Source: Chrysaora quinquecirrha (taxonomy: Eukaryota > Cnidaria > Scyphozoa > Semaeostomeae > Pelagiidae). Taken from it: DNA of 64,000 nt. Below the pieces are notes generated by a model. That model was not told the DNA's origin. It saw only the letters and a list, made by a program, of their open reading frames with translations, and ran no database searches. A program made the position numbers and the translations under genes. The stretch covers positions 1,789,372 through 1,853,371 of the forward strand of contig JACTAT010000029.1 in the NCBI GenBank assembly GCA_014526335.1, in the 5' to 3' direction. This document shows positions 1-13,000 of the stretch, piece by piece; position 1 is the stretch's first letter; every line of letters begins with the position of its first letter.

Positions 1-475
1 TTTCAGCGCATCAAACTGTGTAGGTTCACCAAGTTTCATGCTGGTATCATAAATTGCACGACTGTTCCTCTAACAGCCCTTACTAGAAGGCGTCTGCTGA
101 AAACACAATTTGACCAAAAGATACGCCCTTAAATTGAACTTGGAGCTTGCATTTTCTGAATTATGCTTCAAAATAATCCAAAGTCTCGTAGTTTTGATTG
201 TCCAAAATAGTTTGTCTGAAATTTTTCGAAAAATCGTCCGAAAGTTTTTTGTCTGAAGTTGTTTTGCCAAAGCTTTAACGTCCGAAAATTTTCGGTTTTA
301 TTTGATTCTACGAAAACAAAAGAATCATAGAAACAGAGTGGTAAACCTTTCCTTGATAGGCCATTTATTCTGGTTAATGTCAATCATTACACCAGTGCAG
401 CAAGCATCAAAAAAAGAAATTGCCTTTTCAATTAGTATATTGTTGTTATCAGTTTGCTTCTCCTCATTTCATTAA

Positions 476-987
476 CCCTTTATGGGCCGAGTTTTCAAAT
501 ACTTGTCATAGAGCATTCAAATTTTCAAATTAAATAGATATAGTCAAGAAACAAACAAAATCGGTGAAAAAATTGGTCTGGGGGGCGTGGGCGATTTTTA
601 AACAATTTATTTCCCCCCAGGGACTTTTGCCCCTGACAGCTCCTACGTCAACTTAATGGTTTTGACGTCTAGGCCAAGTGATAATGCGTTTAAAATGCTA
701 CAAGAAAAGTACTTACTTTCCCATTCTAAAGCATCTAGCTTTAAGGAAATTAAAGTTTCAGATTATCAAATTAGGGCAAAATTTAGGCCATCGCAAAAAA
801 TTTTCGACATCTCCACCAAAAATTTTCAAATTCTTCGCTTTGCACCAGGCCGAAGGAACTCTTATTTTAGGCCTAAGAAGATGACTCAACATACTATAAC
901 TCAAATTTAGGCTTGGCTAATCAACTGGAACAAAATAAATGCAATTCAATATTTAGTTGCCATATGGCAACTGTGGCCCATAAAGGG
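476..987. mobile_element. piggyBac-like MITE with TTAA target duplication
   Basis: A 512-bp element bounded by perfect 13-bp inverted repeats, CCCTTTATGGGCC at 476 and its complement ending at 987. It is flanked on both sides by TTAA (472-475 and 988-991). TIRs beginning CCC with a TTAA duplication are the signature of the piggyBac superfamily. No transposase is encoded. It lies in the MIB1 intron upstream of the first visible exon. Confidence 0.8.
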
Positions 988-1020
988 TTAATGATAAATC
1001 TACTATTTTCTTTTCAATAG

Positions 1021-4000
1021 ACACTAGGAAAGGTTGGTAAAGTGGAGAAGATTTTTTACGACGATGACTTGAAGGTACATTCCATTTAGATGTCAGAAAT
1101 TTAAAGCTAATTTTAGTTTATTGTTTCAAAAGTAAGTAATTGCAATTCCAAACAACCTGATTCTCCCCCCCCCCCCTTTAGGTGGAAGTTGCTGGAAATC
1201 GTTGGACGTACAACCCGTTGTGTGTTTCGAAGATAAGTGACAGCCAAGAAAGTCAAGACGACGTGCCAGGTTGGTATACGCTTGTGGATTACCTTTCAAC
1301 ACATTTTTCGAGGCTGTGAAGACGATACCTCTATGTAGAAAGCTGTACTGAATTCCGATTTATCGAGCTAGTGGTCTAGTGTCCAAGATGTGTAGATGTG
1401 GGGGCTCAGCTGGACAAAAAGTAGGTCATGCAAACAGAAAAGAGTATAAAGAATATTTGTTTTCTATGTTATTCACGTTGTGTTTCTTGATTTAATTGTG
1501 ATATTCTCTGTCAATTCACAGATACAAATGATTTGATAATCTAATGAATTTATTGATGGAATTGATCATCCATTTAATCTTTCATTAATATTTCATTCAT
1601 TCATTCATTCATTAGTTCCTTCATTCATTCTTTTATTCATTCTTCGTTTATTCATTCTTTCATTAATTCATTCTGCATTCACTCGTTCGTTTTCGTTTAT
1701 TCATTCATTCATTCAATCATTCGTCCACTTATTTAATCATTCATTCATTCATTCATTCATTCATTCATTTATTCATTCATTCATTCATTCATTCATTCAA
1801 TTTACTCATTTATTCTTCAATTCTTTCAACGTTAAGTGAATCAGAAAAAGACAAATATGCAAAGGCAACTAACACCCGAACAAACAAATGAAGCAGTAGC
1901 AAATTTCCAGTCAAGAATTTGAAGAAGTTGCTGCTTTTTTCTCTTCTGGCTTCATACCCCAGCCCCTGTAAATTAGGCTGAATGTATCACCAGTATTTTT
2001 TGAAGCAGTGAGAAAGCAAGATAGGCCAAAATAGAGACTAGAAATAAGCAAAACATTCGTAAAGACCTGTCAAAAAATTAAGAAATTATTATATACATAA
2101 GTCGGGAATTCTTTTTCACAGAACATTTGTCTGTCCTCCTTTCACTCTTGGACTTACTATCATCAAGTGAAACGAACAAGCCTGGAAATCTGATCAAGGC
2201 TGCTGCGGGAAACGACTTGCAGGAGGTTCAAAAACTTCTTTCCGGAGGAGAAGTTCCGGTAAACTAGCGTTCCTTAGGGCCTGTTTATATGGAGCCGAGT
2301 TACCCGGCTGGCCGAGTTACTCGGCAAGACGAGATGAAAATTAAATTCCGTTTATATGGAGCTGAGTTTCCCAGCTGGCCGAGTTACTTCTGGGCGGTGT
2401 TACACGAAGTATAACGATTTTCCCGCTAATTTCAATTTCATGGCTTTTGGGAGTTCGTCTTCATGCACATCAATCTCTGCTTGGCGATTGGTGGCCATGA
2501 TTGTTTTAATGTCAAATTTTTGCAGTAAACGCATTCGCATTTTATTTGATTTTGTCCCGGCTAACCGTGTAACTCGGCATTTTGCGTTTATATGAGAGAT
2601 CCGGGTAACTCGGCATGCCGAGATCTCGCATGTTTTGCCGGGATCCCGGCCAACCGAGTTACTCGTCTCTCTCATATAAACAGGCAGCCGGGTTTACGTT
2701 AGTTTTGTATACATGACGGGTAACTTGGACTGCCGAGTAACTCGGCTAGCCGGGTAACTCGGCTCCATATAAACAGGCCCTTAAAGACAATTTTGATAAC
2801 CATTAATCAATTAAGTATTAATGTGTTCATTCATTCATTCGATAAGATAGGTATTTATTTAGACATTTATTTATTTATTTATCCATCTCTTCCTTATTTC
2901 ATTCTTTTATTGACTTATTTATTTAACCTTGCATTGCTTTGTCACGTCATCAAATGATTCGTTCACTTTGCCCATCCTTCAAGACTTCATCTATTCATTC
3001 ATTCATTGATTTATTATTCAATTTTTCACTGATTTATTCAATCTTCTACTTATTCATTAACTCATTCTTTAATTTATTAATTTTCTCAATCACCCCTTCT
3101 TTCATTCATTAATTTTGTTATTAATTCATTTGTAATTTTATTCATTCATCGAGCAATCCCGGTCATTCATTCAATTGTTTAGTTGCTCATTCATTCATAC
3201 ATTCATTTTTTCTTGCATTGATTTGTTCTATCTTTTATATTCTTCATCAACTTTTCTTTCATTCCTTATTTGTTAAATTAAGCATTCATTCAACCGTTCA
3301 ATCATCCATCCATATGTTCATTCATTCATTCAAAAGTCATTTGAGTAATCTAATAATTTTTTTTCGTTTAACGTCCTTTCTGCGTTATTTCAAAAGAAAA
3401 ATTTGGCCGGGGTTTAAAAAATGTCTTTGTAGCCTACTCACAGACAGAAGACATTTAATTTACGAAGTAAAATAAATTTTTAATCACATATTTATTCTTT
3501 AAAATTACACAAAATACTCGTAAGATTGGTGGAAAACTCGCTCTTAAATAATTATTTACTCATGCATTCATATATTAATGACGTCATATGTGCATTGACC
3601 CATGACGAAACCTTTCATCTTGGCCTGTTTATCTTTCCATGTCAAGTCCCCCAATGTCTGCTAGAAAATTCTTATTGATCTTGATTTTTCAGATAAATGT
3701 TCTCCATGATGGTAATGCTGCGTTGCATGCTGCATGTCAACATGGAGCTGTGGAAGTCATCAATTTTTGATAACCAGCGGAGCAGATATAGAATTGGAGG
3801 TTAATTCATTTTATCATTAATTTAATAATATATTTTTAAAGTACTTATTGTTTCGTTCATCACTCATCTTGATCTTATTACTTCTATACATAAGAGTAAT
3901 TAATTCATTTTTTTATTCAGCACACGAATCCTTCAACCATTCGATCATTTATTTAGTTACCCATTACTTCTTTCATTCACTAAATGATTCATGTATTCAC

Positions 4001-7000
4001 TTATTAATTGATTCATTAGCTCGCTAATTCATTATTCCAATTCATTCATTCATTAATTCATTTCCTCGTCTATTCATTAGTTATTCAATCTCTTCATCGA
4101 ATCATACTTTCGTGCAATTACTGTCTTGTGCCGTCTTCTTACAAAGCACAGAAAGTGCTACTGACACCGGAATCCCACTCAAAAACGTTCATCTCGGATA
4201 ACCGTGCCAGCCCGCTCCATGTAATGGGCCCTTTAGCGTCATTGTCTTGTTTATCTTTCAGGGCAAAGGAGGTATTCGAGCAATACACCATGCTGCATTT
4301 GGCGGCCAAGCTACAGCCATCAAAATCCTTGCCCAGGCTGGTGCTGACCTTAACGCCAAAAACACATTTGGGCAGTCAGCGCTGCATGTGGCAGCAAATA
4401 ATGGTAAAACCGCCGTAGTTGAATGCCTGTTGCAGCTGAAAGCAGCACCATGTTTGAAGGTAAGATGCTTGAAGTACGCAAGGGCTGTTAATTCAGTATT
4501 GTCCCTCATGTCTTAGTCGCCGCTGAGAGGACACTGAGCCAAAGAGAGACGATGCAGAGTGTTTTGCTTCATAGTGGAATTAATTCACTTTTCAACATTA
4601 AGTGGCATACTTACTTGCAAAAAAGTATTAACGAACTCAAGTTTTTTAATAAAAAAAGGAGGACTAAGTGAGGAAGGTGTAATGAAGACTCTGTGTGTAG
4701 ATAGAATGGAGTCTGTAGATGCAACCAATGGATACTGGATAGTAAAACAGTACTACATTCTTTTATAAATCATCAACCGCATCGCATATCACTGGGTGTA
4801 ATGCCATTTTGAGAGTGACAAGGTCAAGCTGTTAGATTTTCAATATTTGATTTACATGCGTACCATAAATGGCATAATATAATTTCCAAAAATAATGAAT
4901 TTTTTCAAGATTAATGCATTTTCTCTGAAAAGCCGTTTGTGTGTCACTTTTGCCCTACTCCGCTATAATAATAATACTCCCATTCATTAATTCTTTAGGA
5001 TTTCCAAGGCGACACACCGTTGCATGATGCCATTTCAAAAGGGCATGATGGCATAGTGAAATTGTTGCTGGATAATGCAGCAGATATATCCATCAAAAAC
5101 GATAAGGGCTTTAATTGTCTGCATCACGCTGCTTTGAAAGGAAATGTCGGGTAAGTGAATATCTCTTGCGCAAAGTATGTAGATAGAAATTATTGTAGTG
5201 CTAAACATTAAGACCTTCCATGCATATGGGATGCCTAGATCACCCTTAAATTGCTGTGTACTATTCAGTTGCTTGGTGGTAACCTAGATGGTGTGAGTTG
5301 GTTAGGGTGAGTTGGATTGGGTAAGGGCATGACAGCTGACTACGTTTCCTTGCTATATTGTCAGAATTTGACCGAATTTATTTCTTAAATGTGATGGGGA
5401 CAAATCTTGGCACCCCGTCTTTACAACAGGGAGCTTGATGCGTGGTTTGAGCGCACACTCGCACATTATTGATAAAGGTAAACCTTTTCGTATGTCATTT
5501 AAAAAAATTGGTATCTTTCTCTAAATGAAGGTGTTGTGTTTCATAATTTCAAGCAGAGTTTCTGTTGAAGTATGACCTCAAATTTATCTAACACCCCTAA
5601 AAGAATATCAGGTTTTGTGTCAGACCCATTCCGAGCGTCCTCCCAACCTTGATTCTTCGTTCTATATTTGGCTCATCCCTTTTACCCTTGTCGCTAATAA
5701 TGTTCTAAATTGTGGCCTATTATTTTCCATTGTTATCAGGGAGAGAGAAATTGTAAAACGCGGTTAAAATAGATGATTCGTACTGAGATTGCTTCTACTA
5801 GACAAGGACAGTTGTTTTGCTTTTTGCAGTTCATGCATTGCTTAAATGACGTATGAAATCTTTACATTATTTTCTAGTGCCATCAATGCTCTGCTTGCAA
5901 TGAATCTCGATCCAATCACACTGAATGAGAAAAAGGATGATGGATTCACAGCATTGCATCTGGCAGCATTTAACGGTAATTTGAAGGTAGCCGAAGCATT
6001 GATAAGAAAGGTCAGTGCGGTGTTGAAGACTTTTCTTCTTCGCTTTTGAATCTTCCTTCTCCCAAAACCAGTTCATGAATCTTACGAATTCAAAAACCAA
6101 GACTTAATTCGTGCGAAATTTTTGAATCCAGTAACCTTCTTTAATAAGTAGAGGAAAGGGCGTGTTGTAGGTATAGGACCCCAAATTTTTATTCCTTACA
6201 GCCCTCTTCCATATTTTCTGAACCCTGTATATCTTTTTCATTTTTCATTATCATGTCACAGGGAGTATCACTGCATTGCATTAACGCTATTTTTCTCGGG
6301 CATACTTAAAAGCTTTTTTCGTCTGACACTCCTCAGAGTATGAACGTCAGAAACAGACCGGAACAATAGACTAAGGCGGAATTTATACCCAGATGCGGCA
6401 CTAAATGCACCAATCAGAAAGAACGAAAAGCTGAATTGGCATTGTGTTTTAAACACCAATCAGCTGGTCGAATACAGCGGAAATACCAATACAATTATTT
6501 GACGAGTCCAAGTGAGAAAACGAACTCTTTTGTCTAGTCGAAGTTGGTTGCAGAAGGAATGCAAATTGATTCACATCTCCCAGCCAAACGAAAGACGAAA
6601 AGGAGACCATTTTTCGACGAGACGCAAGAAGATGTTTCCCCAGAAGGTGATGCAGTTGAAGCAGTGGAAGAAGCAGCATTTAGACGTGATGTTTTCTATT
6701 TCATTATCGATTCAGTCATTGCTGGCCTCTCAACACGCTATGATGCTGCATACAAAATAGATGATATGTTTGGTTTCCTTTGGAGATACCTTGATTTGAC
6801 AGAGCAGCAAATTTCGGCAGCCTGTGTTACCCTGGCAAAGAAATACAAGGACGATATCTCGCAAGATGAACTGAGAGATGAAATGATTCATCTGAAAACA
6901 ATTCATGCTGCAAACTTTGGAGAAGAATCATTAAGTCCGTTCATTCTCTTGAACAAAATCAGCAAATTCAAGCTTGGTGAGATATTCCCAAACGTATGCA

Positions 7001-10000
7001 TTGCCCTGAGGATATTTTGCACAATGCCAGTTACAGTTGCTTCAGCAGAGCGATCTTTCAGCAAACTCAAGCTCATCAAAAACTTCTTGCGGAGCACAAT
7101 GGCGCAGGAAAGATTGAACGACTTGGCTATTCTTAGCATTGAGAGCGAACTTACGAAAAAAATAGACTTCAGTGACGTGATTAATGCCTTTGCACTAAAA
7201 AAGGCTCGCAAAGTGAATTTATAGACATTTTAGGACTTCTCAGCATTTTTCTTTCTTGTAGTTTAAATTTGAATTTGTAGTTAAACGGTTGATTTAGACG
7301 TGGAATAGAATTTTACACAATAAAAGGTCGCTCAGCCCTAACTTTATTTTCAATTAAAACAATAAAATTTCTGCTCGCTCGCAAAATGCCGCTGTGTGGA
7401 AATAAGGCTTTAGTGAAATTTAGAAAAGCGTTTCCACCTAAAAATTTTCAAACATTTTCAAGAGTGTACTTTTCCAACTAAAAGCAGCGTTTTAACGGTG
7501 CATAGGAGGGCGTGGTCCAAAACATTTTCCGGCACCTTCAGCGCTGGGGGGCCCCATTAGGGGCCTGGCCCCGGGGCCTGGCCTGCCTCTCGGCGGCCCT
7601 GCATATATGGAAACAATTCGCCCCAATAAAGCTTCTACAGAAAACCACATACCCGAAGGTGAGGACCAAGCGTAGCGTAGCAGGGCGAATCGTGGAGCAG
7701 ATAACTACCAATTCCAACGTTGACGTTCCTCTTTGGAGAACTATATTGTGCATATTTTGAACCAGATAAGGTATATTGAACAGGCGAACAGCAATCGCCA
7801 TCTCCTATACATTTAAAATATAGAACATTTTACTTAACGAACAACTTTTTATCTTCATGGTGAAACATTAAAGCCCACAGAGCCGGCCTTTTGGTTTTGA
7901 TGTACACAGATTCCAAAACCCCTAAATCAAAACCAAAACCTGGATTTTACTACATTACAGAATGTTACATTACATTCATTTCATTTGATGACACAAAATT
8001 ATATTACATTACATCACATTTTATCGCCCTAATATATTATTATTAATTGCACAACATTACATCACGTTTTATTGCATCACATTACATGTTGAGGAAGTGG
8101 GACACGGCCTTAAGTCAATTTCAAGATGCCTTTGTTGCATTGGCATGGAAGGAAAATGGCAAATGTGAAAATAGAACTACAAGGAAAGAGGCACAATAAA
8201 AGAAACCAGCAGAAGGTGCCAATGACGCTTCTAATGAAGCAGCGAAAGAAAATTATCCATGAACGTAACTTAGTGACAGCAGTGCGTTTTCTAACAATTC
8301 ACATTCATCCTGCTATTCTTCTTTGCAAAAGATCTCGCAATGGCGATCAAGAAAATTTCGAAGATTTAACAGCAAATATTTTGCACTTTGAAATGATTCT
8401 GGAAGCGCAGCTGCAGTGGAGACTTGCGCAACTGGTTGTTTTATACCGCGCTTGATATAAATCAGGATTGAGCTACAAGTTCTAGACGCATGATATACAA
8501 TATGTTTGCCGATTATGGTCGCAAGTAAAGTACATAAAGAATCATAGCTACGTACAAACGATAGACATAGAGCACAAAAAGAATCTATTTATCACATTGC
8601 ATTACCTAACACATAATACGTTATTTTATTACATTACTTTAACTGAATTTTTACCATTGCAATTGCATGTAACGCTACACAACATTGCAGCAGATAACAT
8701 TTCCTTTTATACAGGGAAGAATGGATATAGACATTCAAACGGATGATTTGCTAACGCCCTTGCATCTTGCCGTTCAAGCCCAGGACATGAAAACTGTGCA
8801 AGTTAGTAAAATTTCAAAAAGTCGGATAGTTTTAGAAATAGGATACAATTTATCTTTTTTTCTATCTGTTTTCTCCTTGTTCTCTTCCATTTTAATGATG
8901 TGGTTATTTTGAGTTGAATGAAGGCAAAGGGGAAATGGTGCTTTTAGTGCCAGTTGCTATAGGATCAAAGTAGTATATCAACTAATCGAGACCTCGACTC
9001 TTGCTGTGACGCTTCCGTGGCTGGGCTTGAACCCTGACCACACTGAGTTCTTGCCTTCACAAGTTAGATGGATTACAAAACGACACTGTTATTAATTCAG
9101 TTCATCAAACTATAAATTCTTGCAATCAGGCCTCTTAGGTCTCTAGGTCCCTCGAGTAAAATTGCCCTGTTACATGCATGAAGGCTATTGCCGTTTCTAG
9201 AAGTAAAAATCAAATAAGATTTCAAAAATATGACTTTTCTCCATTTCAATATCTCTGGTTTCAATGTTTCAATTCAACGCTTGTGGAAAATGACAGCTAG
9301 GCTAGACTTTTGAACCTTTACTAGCGACTAGCGTGAAGCTGAGAACAGTATACTTACTCCCTGCGAAAATTACTAAATTTGTTGTCTCTGACTGGTTCAT
9401 ATAGCCCTTTCGGGGGTAGATGGTTTGATTGTCTAGTAGATGTTGATAACACGAAGCTGTTGTTTTCTAGTTGCTCGTTGAAGAAGGTGCTAATTTGGCA
9501 AAAACGGATAAAGATGGTGATTCCCCTTTGCATGATGCAGTTCGATTACACACGCTCCTGCGACTGAAGCAGCTGCAGGAATCGCCAAATATTGGAATGG
9601 TATGTCGTTGTTAAGAAAATAATCAAGCAATAAGTCGAAATTCCCCACTTGCTCCTGTACCATTCTCGCGTGCTTCTTTTCCCTTTTTCCAATCTAACAA
9701 GTTTTTTGAACGATAGAAGCAAGTCAATATATGTCTATAAAATGTTTTCTGTTTTTCTGTTTTCTTTTTTCTAGACTACCGTTTGCCCTCCTTTCCCCCC
9801 TATTTTAAGGGGAATTTCAGCAGCCTATATGCATTTTTAGTTTGTTCATTTTGTTGAAAAAGCTAAATAAAATCAGGTATAGCTACAAAGGCGACTAAGT
9901 AGCGAATGCTCTTTAACTTTATTGTATTGATATAATCAGCCGTCTTGGATTTGCATGACACTCTCTTATAAACATTGACGTTATCCTTTGCAGCTTCTGC

Positions 10001-13000
10001 TTGGATTTCAAATGCCTGATTCGGAGAAGAAAAACAGCGCTGTCATTGCATGCTTATTGGTAGCTCATGGTGCTGACCTTTCATTAGAAAAACAAAGCTA
10101 ATCAGACTCCTGAGGATCTTTGCCTCGATCCAAACCTTTCCAAGGCTCTCGAAGAATGGCAGATTGCAGTTCCAAGGTTAGCTCTTTTTTAATTTAGTAA
10201 AAAACTTCTTTACGCCTTACTACATGATAAAATTTGATATTTGATTATTTGATGCAATGATTGATGATTTGATAGATTATGATTAACTATTTTAAACCCT
10301 TTTTCAAATAAGATTCCGTGTAGTATGCAGCGTACCATAAAGCTTCATCACGTCCAGTGGGGCAGGCGGGGCACTGCCCAAACCGAAACTTCTAACAAAT
10401 ATTTTAGGCTAGTAGTGGAATGAATATGAAATGCAATGCTGACAAAATGATGACATCAAGGTGATGACATGCAAGCAAATGGAGTTTTAATTTAATTTGA
10501 TGATCTCTACAAATAATTAACCTACAGAAAATCTCTACAAATAATAAAGGAAACTATTGTAACAATTTTGTTTTGAAAAGGGCCCACACTAGTTGGACAA
10601 AAGACGAAAATTTTCCTCTACTACTGGCCAATGGCCCAGTAGTTACAATGTTAAAAGATGCCCTGATACGTAACATACAACTAACGCATATATTGATTGA
10701 TATTTTCTCTGTGAGTTGTGATGTGTCTAATCCGAAAAATTTTCACGCGCCACCACTGGTGCTATACATGACATTTAATGTTTATTTTCACGAGGCAAAT
10801 ATGAGGATAAATGACTCAAAGCACACACTTGGATTCAAGTTGTCTTATTTCGTAAAGAAAATTTCAAAATTGTCTCCCCGGCAAGTCTAATCAATATCGA
10901 TACACATCGTACTAAACCAACCGGGAGGGAATGGTTACCAGGTAGACTGAATGATTTAACAGATATTCAAGTATACCCCTCGCATGTATCTAATGTTGTG
11001 ATTGAATTCCATTTTTAGAAATGAACCTCCTGATCAGATGAACAATAATAATGAACCTGCGACGCCTGCTCCTACAGCCACCGCCTCAACGTCTGAAAAC
11101 TCCATGGCTGCGACGACATCTGAAACTGAATGCATCATTTGTTCCGATAAGCCACGTGATATTGTCTTCATGCCTTGCCGTCACGTTGCAACATGCTCGC
11201 AGTGTGCACCACGTGTGAAAATCTGTATGCTTTGCAAAGAGCAAGTAGATTCGAACATCAAGGTAGGCTGCCAGAGAACATCTTTTTTGTCTTTTTTGTT
11301 GTTATTGCGTCCTTGTGTGCCATTGTGTCATTGTATTAATGTCTTAAAAAGTTTATTGTGCTTTTGTGGTACTGTCTCCTTGTGCTTATTGTTTAAATTT
11401 ATCTATTGTGTTATTCTGTTATGAAGTGTTGTTGTATGATAGTACCAATTTTTTTTTAGCTTCATTGTTTGCTGTAATTTTGTGTATCATTTTTGTATTT
11501 CAATTGGTATTGTTCATTGCATTATTGTATCAGTGCCTCTTTGTATTACTGAGTTATTCTTACGTTGTCATTGGTTTAGTTTTTGTGCCTGTCAGTTTTT
11601 TGTTTGTCATTTCATTCAGGAGAGGCAAAATAGACAAAGGAATTTACAGCGATAAAATAGATTAACCAAGAGATTTTGAAAACGACGTTCCAACCAAATT
11701 ATATTATTACTTCTATATTCGTCATTCGTAAGGGATATATGATATATACAACATGAGCATAAGACGAAAATGGAAACTTAGAAGGAATTCAGTGCTCTAA
11801 CCATGAGGGATTTCCATGTTGGGAACTGCCCCATAAGAGTAATGCAACGAATAATTGTTCATTTTAAAAGCTCCCAGTAAAGGAATGCTCTTTGCGGGAA
11901 ATAATTAACTTTTCATAGTTTCACGCTTGATTGTACATTGTTAACTCGACTTCACAATGAATAGATTTCTTCTCTTCTCATTGATTTCAATATTTCACTG
12001 CTGATTTTTAAAACCTCACGGCTGTTTCTCGCATTTTACGATATTTTTGAATAATATCGAAAATTCTACGCCTGTATTCCAAAGTTTGACTTCGGTCGTT
12101 CGGCAGAAGTACCAAGTCCGTATGAAGTTCCATAATTTGAAAACAACTATCCAAAAGTTCTTGCAAATTCCACAGATATACTTGATAATACTTAGGCTAT
12201 AATTACTAAAAACACAGATATACTTGATTCCTGTATGAATTTTGGGTCCAGTAACGTCTAGCTAGCGTAGTGCTTCATTTAGATTAGATTATTTGTAGGA
12301 ATATGTGTTTTTCCGTATAAAGTATCAATTGTGTTTTTTGACTAGTTTTACCTTTGTTCTTTTGATAGATAGAAGAATGCATCGTATGCTCTGAGAAGCA
12401 ATCGGCTGTTGTCTTCAAACCATGTGGCCATATTAACGTCTGCAAAGGTAAATAAGTGCATTTTTGTACTGTATTAAATACAGCCACTATAAAAAGTCTT
12501 CGGAACTGTAAGTTAAGCGATTTTGTCAATTACGGAATTGCCAATTACGGGCCCTACTCTCTTCAAAGTCATGTTAAATGTCAAATATTACAAGTAGACT
12601 ACTATTTGGATTTCTAATAGCAATGGGTATGAAAGGGTAACATCTAAGCTTCTACTTTTATGAGACATGATGTCCCCAGTATACTTAGATAGTAGACACG
12701 TACATTATATAATTGAACATAAGCATTTTATAATTTCAGCATTTTATTACCAATAGAGAAAGAGACAAATCCAGTGAAAGTTATGACATTACAATAAATG
12801 ATTATGCTATGGTCAGTTTTACAGTTTTACAATTACATGATTAAATTTAACGACTTACACGCTTACACGTTAGAATTCAGCTATTCGATTCAGACACAAA
12901 TCATCGTCAGCAATTTCGATTCGTGTTTGAATAGAGGTTTCCGCAAAAGATGGCGGCCGTTTCTGTCAATCCCTTGATCTTCTTAAGGTTTTTCCAAGGG

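Larger units (their letters stand above)
2122..10176 (+). other. MIB1: MIB1 linker and ankyrin-repeat exons
   Basis: Exon 2122-2258 is the helical linker ([20 protein letters not shown]). Exons 3693-10176 carry tandem ankyrin repeats recognisable by the G-x-TPLHxA type core: [70 protein letters not shown] and [11 protein letters not shown]. The last is followed by the long LRQLQ-type helix and the HGADLS repeat typical of MIB proteins. In MIB1 this region is a protein-interaction scaffold between the ligand-binding N-terminus and the RINGs. In exon 3693-3799 the T run at about 3766-3770 is one base short, which gives an immediate TGA. In exon 9994-10176 the A run at about 10088-10092 is one base long, which gives a TAA. 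In both cases the conserved reading resumes in another frame of the same exon. Confidence 0.93.

Noticed and set aside
1585..1810. Regular repeats that might suggest a CRISPR or satellite array
   Set aside because: Unit is a simple tetranucleotide with no spacers; it is a microsatellite in an intron of an animal gene.
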